Shown: one piece after another, positions 4,930 through 5,593 of the stretch | Layout of the letters: the number at the start of each line of letters is the position of its first letter | Numbering within the stretch: the stretch's first letter is position 1 | Assembly: GCA_033722075.1 (NCBI GenBank) | Contig: JAWVZU010000253.1 | Coordinates: forward strand, 1 to 5,593 | Source: JAWVZU01 sp033722075 | GTDB taxonomy: Bacteria > Pseudomonadota > Gammaproteobacteria > Xanthomonadales > SZUA-38 | Length of the DNA stretch: 5,593 nucleotides | Reading direction: 5' to 3' | Translations under genes and position numbers: made by a program | Notes under the pieces: generated by a model | Databases searched by the model: none | What the model saw: only the letters and a program-made list of their open reading frames with translations | What the model was told of the DNA's origin: nothing

Positions 4930-5593
4930 AGGCGACTCCCGAACGACATCGGTTGGATCCTTGTCATCCCGCAGGCCGATGAATCGGGGATGCCGCAGCT
5001 TGTGGTCTCGGGTCCATTCGGTGAACCCGACCTCGGCGACGAGTTCGGGGCGCACCCAGTGAATCGAGTCGTCGGAAGGTCTGTCGATCTCCACCGCGCT
5101 TTCCGGGGTCTCGAGCTGATCGAGCCGGTCCCGCAGTTGCCGGAGCTGGGCATCGCTGTAACCGGTTCCGACGCGTCCGGCATCCACCAGCTTTCCGTCG
5201 TGGTAGAAGCCCACGAGAAGTGCACCGAAGCCTTCCCGTGCCCCCGAGGGGTCGGTGAAGCCGGTCACCACCAGTTCCTGGCGATTCACACACTTGAACT
5301 TGAGCCACTTGCGGGAGCGCTTGGACAGGTAGGCGCCGGCGGCGTCCTTGGCGATCAGCCCCTCCCAGCCCTTGCTGCAGGCCTCGCCGAAGTAGGCCTC
5401 ACCGGACTCGTTTCGGTGCTGGCTGAAGCGGAGTGGATCGTCGAAAGAGAAGGCCTTCCTGAGCAGGCTCTTGCGACGTCGCAAGGGCACTGGACGGACA
5501 TCTATCCCACCGAGATTGAGCAGATCGAACACGTAGTAATAGATCCGGATGCCGCTGGCCCGGGCCTGCTCCGGGTCGGAGATGCCGATGCGC
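4924..5593 (-). CDS. ligD: DNA ligase D (LigD), C-terminal part of the ATP-dependent ligase domain, 5' end outside the window
   Basis: The last 222 residues are visible. The frame stays open through the right edge, beyond the internal GTG at 5530-5532. It begins RIGISDPEQARASG, then YYYVFDLL (motif IIIa region, about 18-25), GWEGLIAKD (motif IV, EGLIAK at 77-82) and WLKFK (motif V, 96-100). Those lysines contact ATP or the adenylate. The rest is the OB-fold domain: VVTGFTDPSGAREGFGALLVGFY, AGRVGTGY, and the LigD ending VRPELVAEVGFTEWTRDHKLRHPRFIGLRDDK. LigD seals double-strand breaks in Ku-dependent non-homologous end joining. The catalytic lysine of motif I, and any polymerase or nuclease domains, would lie upstream and cannot be checked. 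A stand-alone LigD-type ligase is equally possible. No Ku gene is in the window. The order here (ligase domain last, ending near ESPD) fits forms in which the ligase domain is C-terminal. Confidence 0.92.
   Translation of the reverse strand, partial: RIGISDPEQARASGIRIYYYVFDLLNLGGIDVRPVPLRRRKSLLRKAFSFDDPLRFSQHRNESGEAYFGEACSKGWEGLIAKDAAGAYLSKRSRKWLKFKCVNRQELVVTGFTDPSGAREGFGALLVGFYHDGKLVDAGRVGTGYSDAQLRQLRDRLDQLETPESAVEIDRPSDDSIHWVRPELVAEVGFTEWTRDHKLRHPRFIGLRDDKDPTDVVRESPD

Noticed and set aside
4311..5225. 304-residue minus-strand open frame
   Set aside because: It lies antisense to the second regulator and overlaps LigD in another frame; its composition is that of an antisense shadow in GC-rich DNA, and both overlapped genes are clear family members.

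Overview
This is a GC-rich bacterial window with tightly packed genes. The third codon positions are GC-rich, the Shine-Dalgarno sites are classical, and there is a lipobox lipoprotein, a sigma-54-type promoter, a LigD-type DNA ligase and two Crp/Fnr-type regulators. Together these suggest a high-GC proteobacterium, most likely a gammaproteobacterium. No rRNA or other phylogenetic marker is present, so the assignment is inference. No transposon, tRNA, CRISPR array or prophage gene was seen.

Layout. (1) 1-590, minus strand: the N-terminal 196 residues of a secreted beta-rich protein, running off the left edge. (2) 591-780: a divergent intergenic region with a near-consensus sigma-54 (-24/-12) element at 717-733 and a 15-bp palindrome about 100 bp upstream of the predicted start. 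(3) 781-2644, plus strand: a three-gene run encoding a glycine-zipper outer-membrane lipoprotein, a small two-helix membrane protein with a glycine-rich core, and a DkgB-like aldo/keto reductase. The spacing suggests one transcript, possibly a stress or envelope operon driven by RpoN. (4) 2660-3040, minus strand: an unrecognised 126-residue helical protein that starts at TTG behind a good ribosome-binding site. (5) 3041-3316: a divergent intergenic region. Its half next to the minus-strand gene can fold into a three-way-junction structure plus a hairpin, matching no RNA family I recognise. (6) 3317-4895, plus strand: two tandem Crp/Fnr-type regulators with closely similar recognition helices. 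Neither has the N-terminal FNR iron-sulfur cysteines or the Crp cAMP-contact Arg-Ser pair. (7) 4924-5593, minus strand: the C-terminal part of the ligase domain of LigD, convergent with the second regulator. A 14-bp hairpin covers both stop codons.

The most interesting point is a nearly identical motif upstream of both regulators. Its core is ATAAC-N4-ATCAT, the 5+4+5 geometry of an FNR-type box. It occurs once on each strand, at 3257-3270 and 4096-4109, with matching flanks. I infer that it is the operator of this regulator pair (auto- or cross-regulation), and that it may also control the divergent gene at 2660-3040 with its structured leader. The other leading observations are the sigma-54 promoter and the three-way-junction leader.
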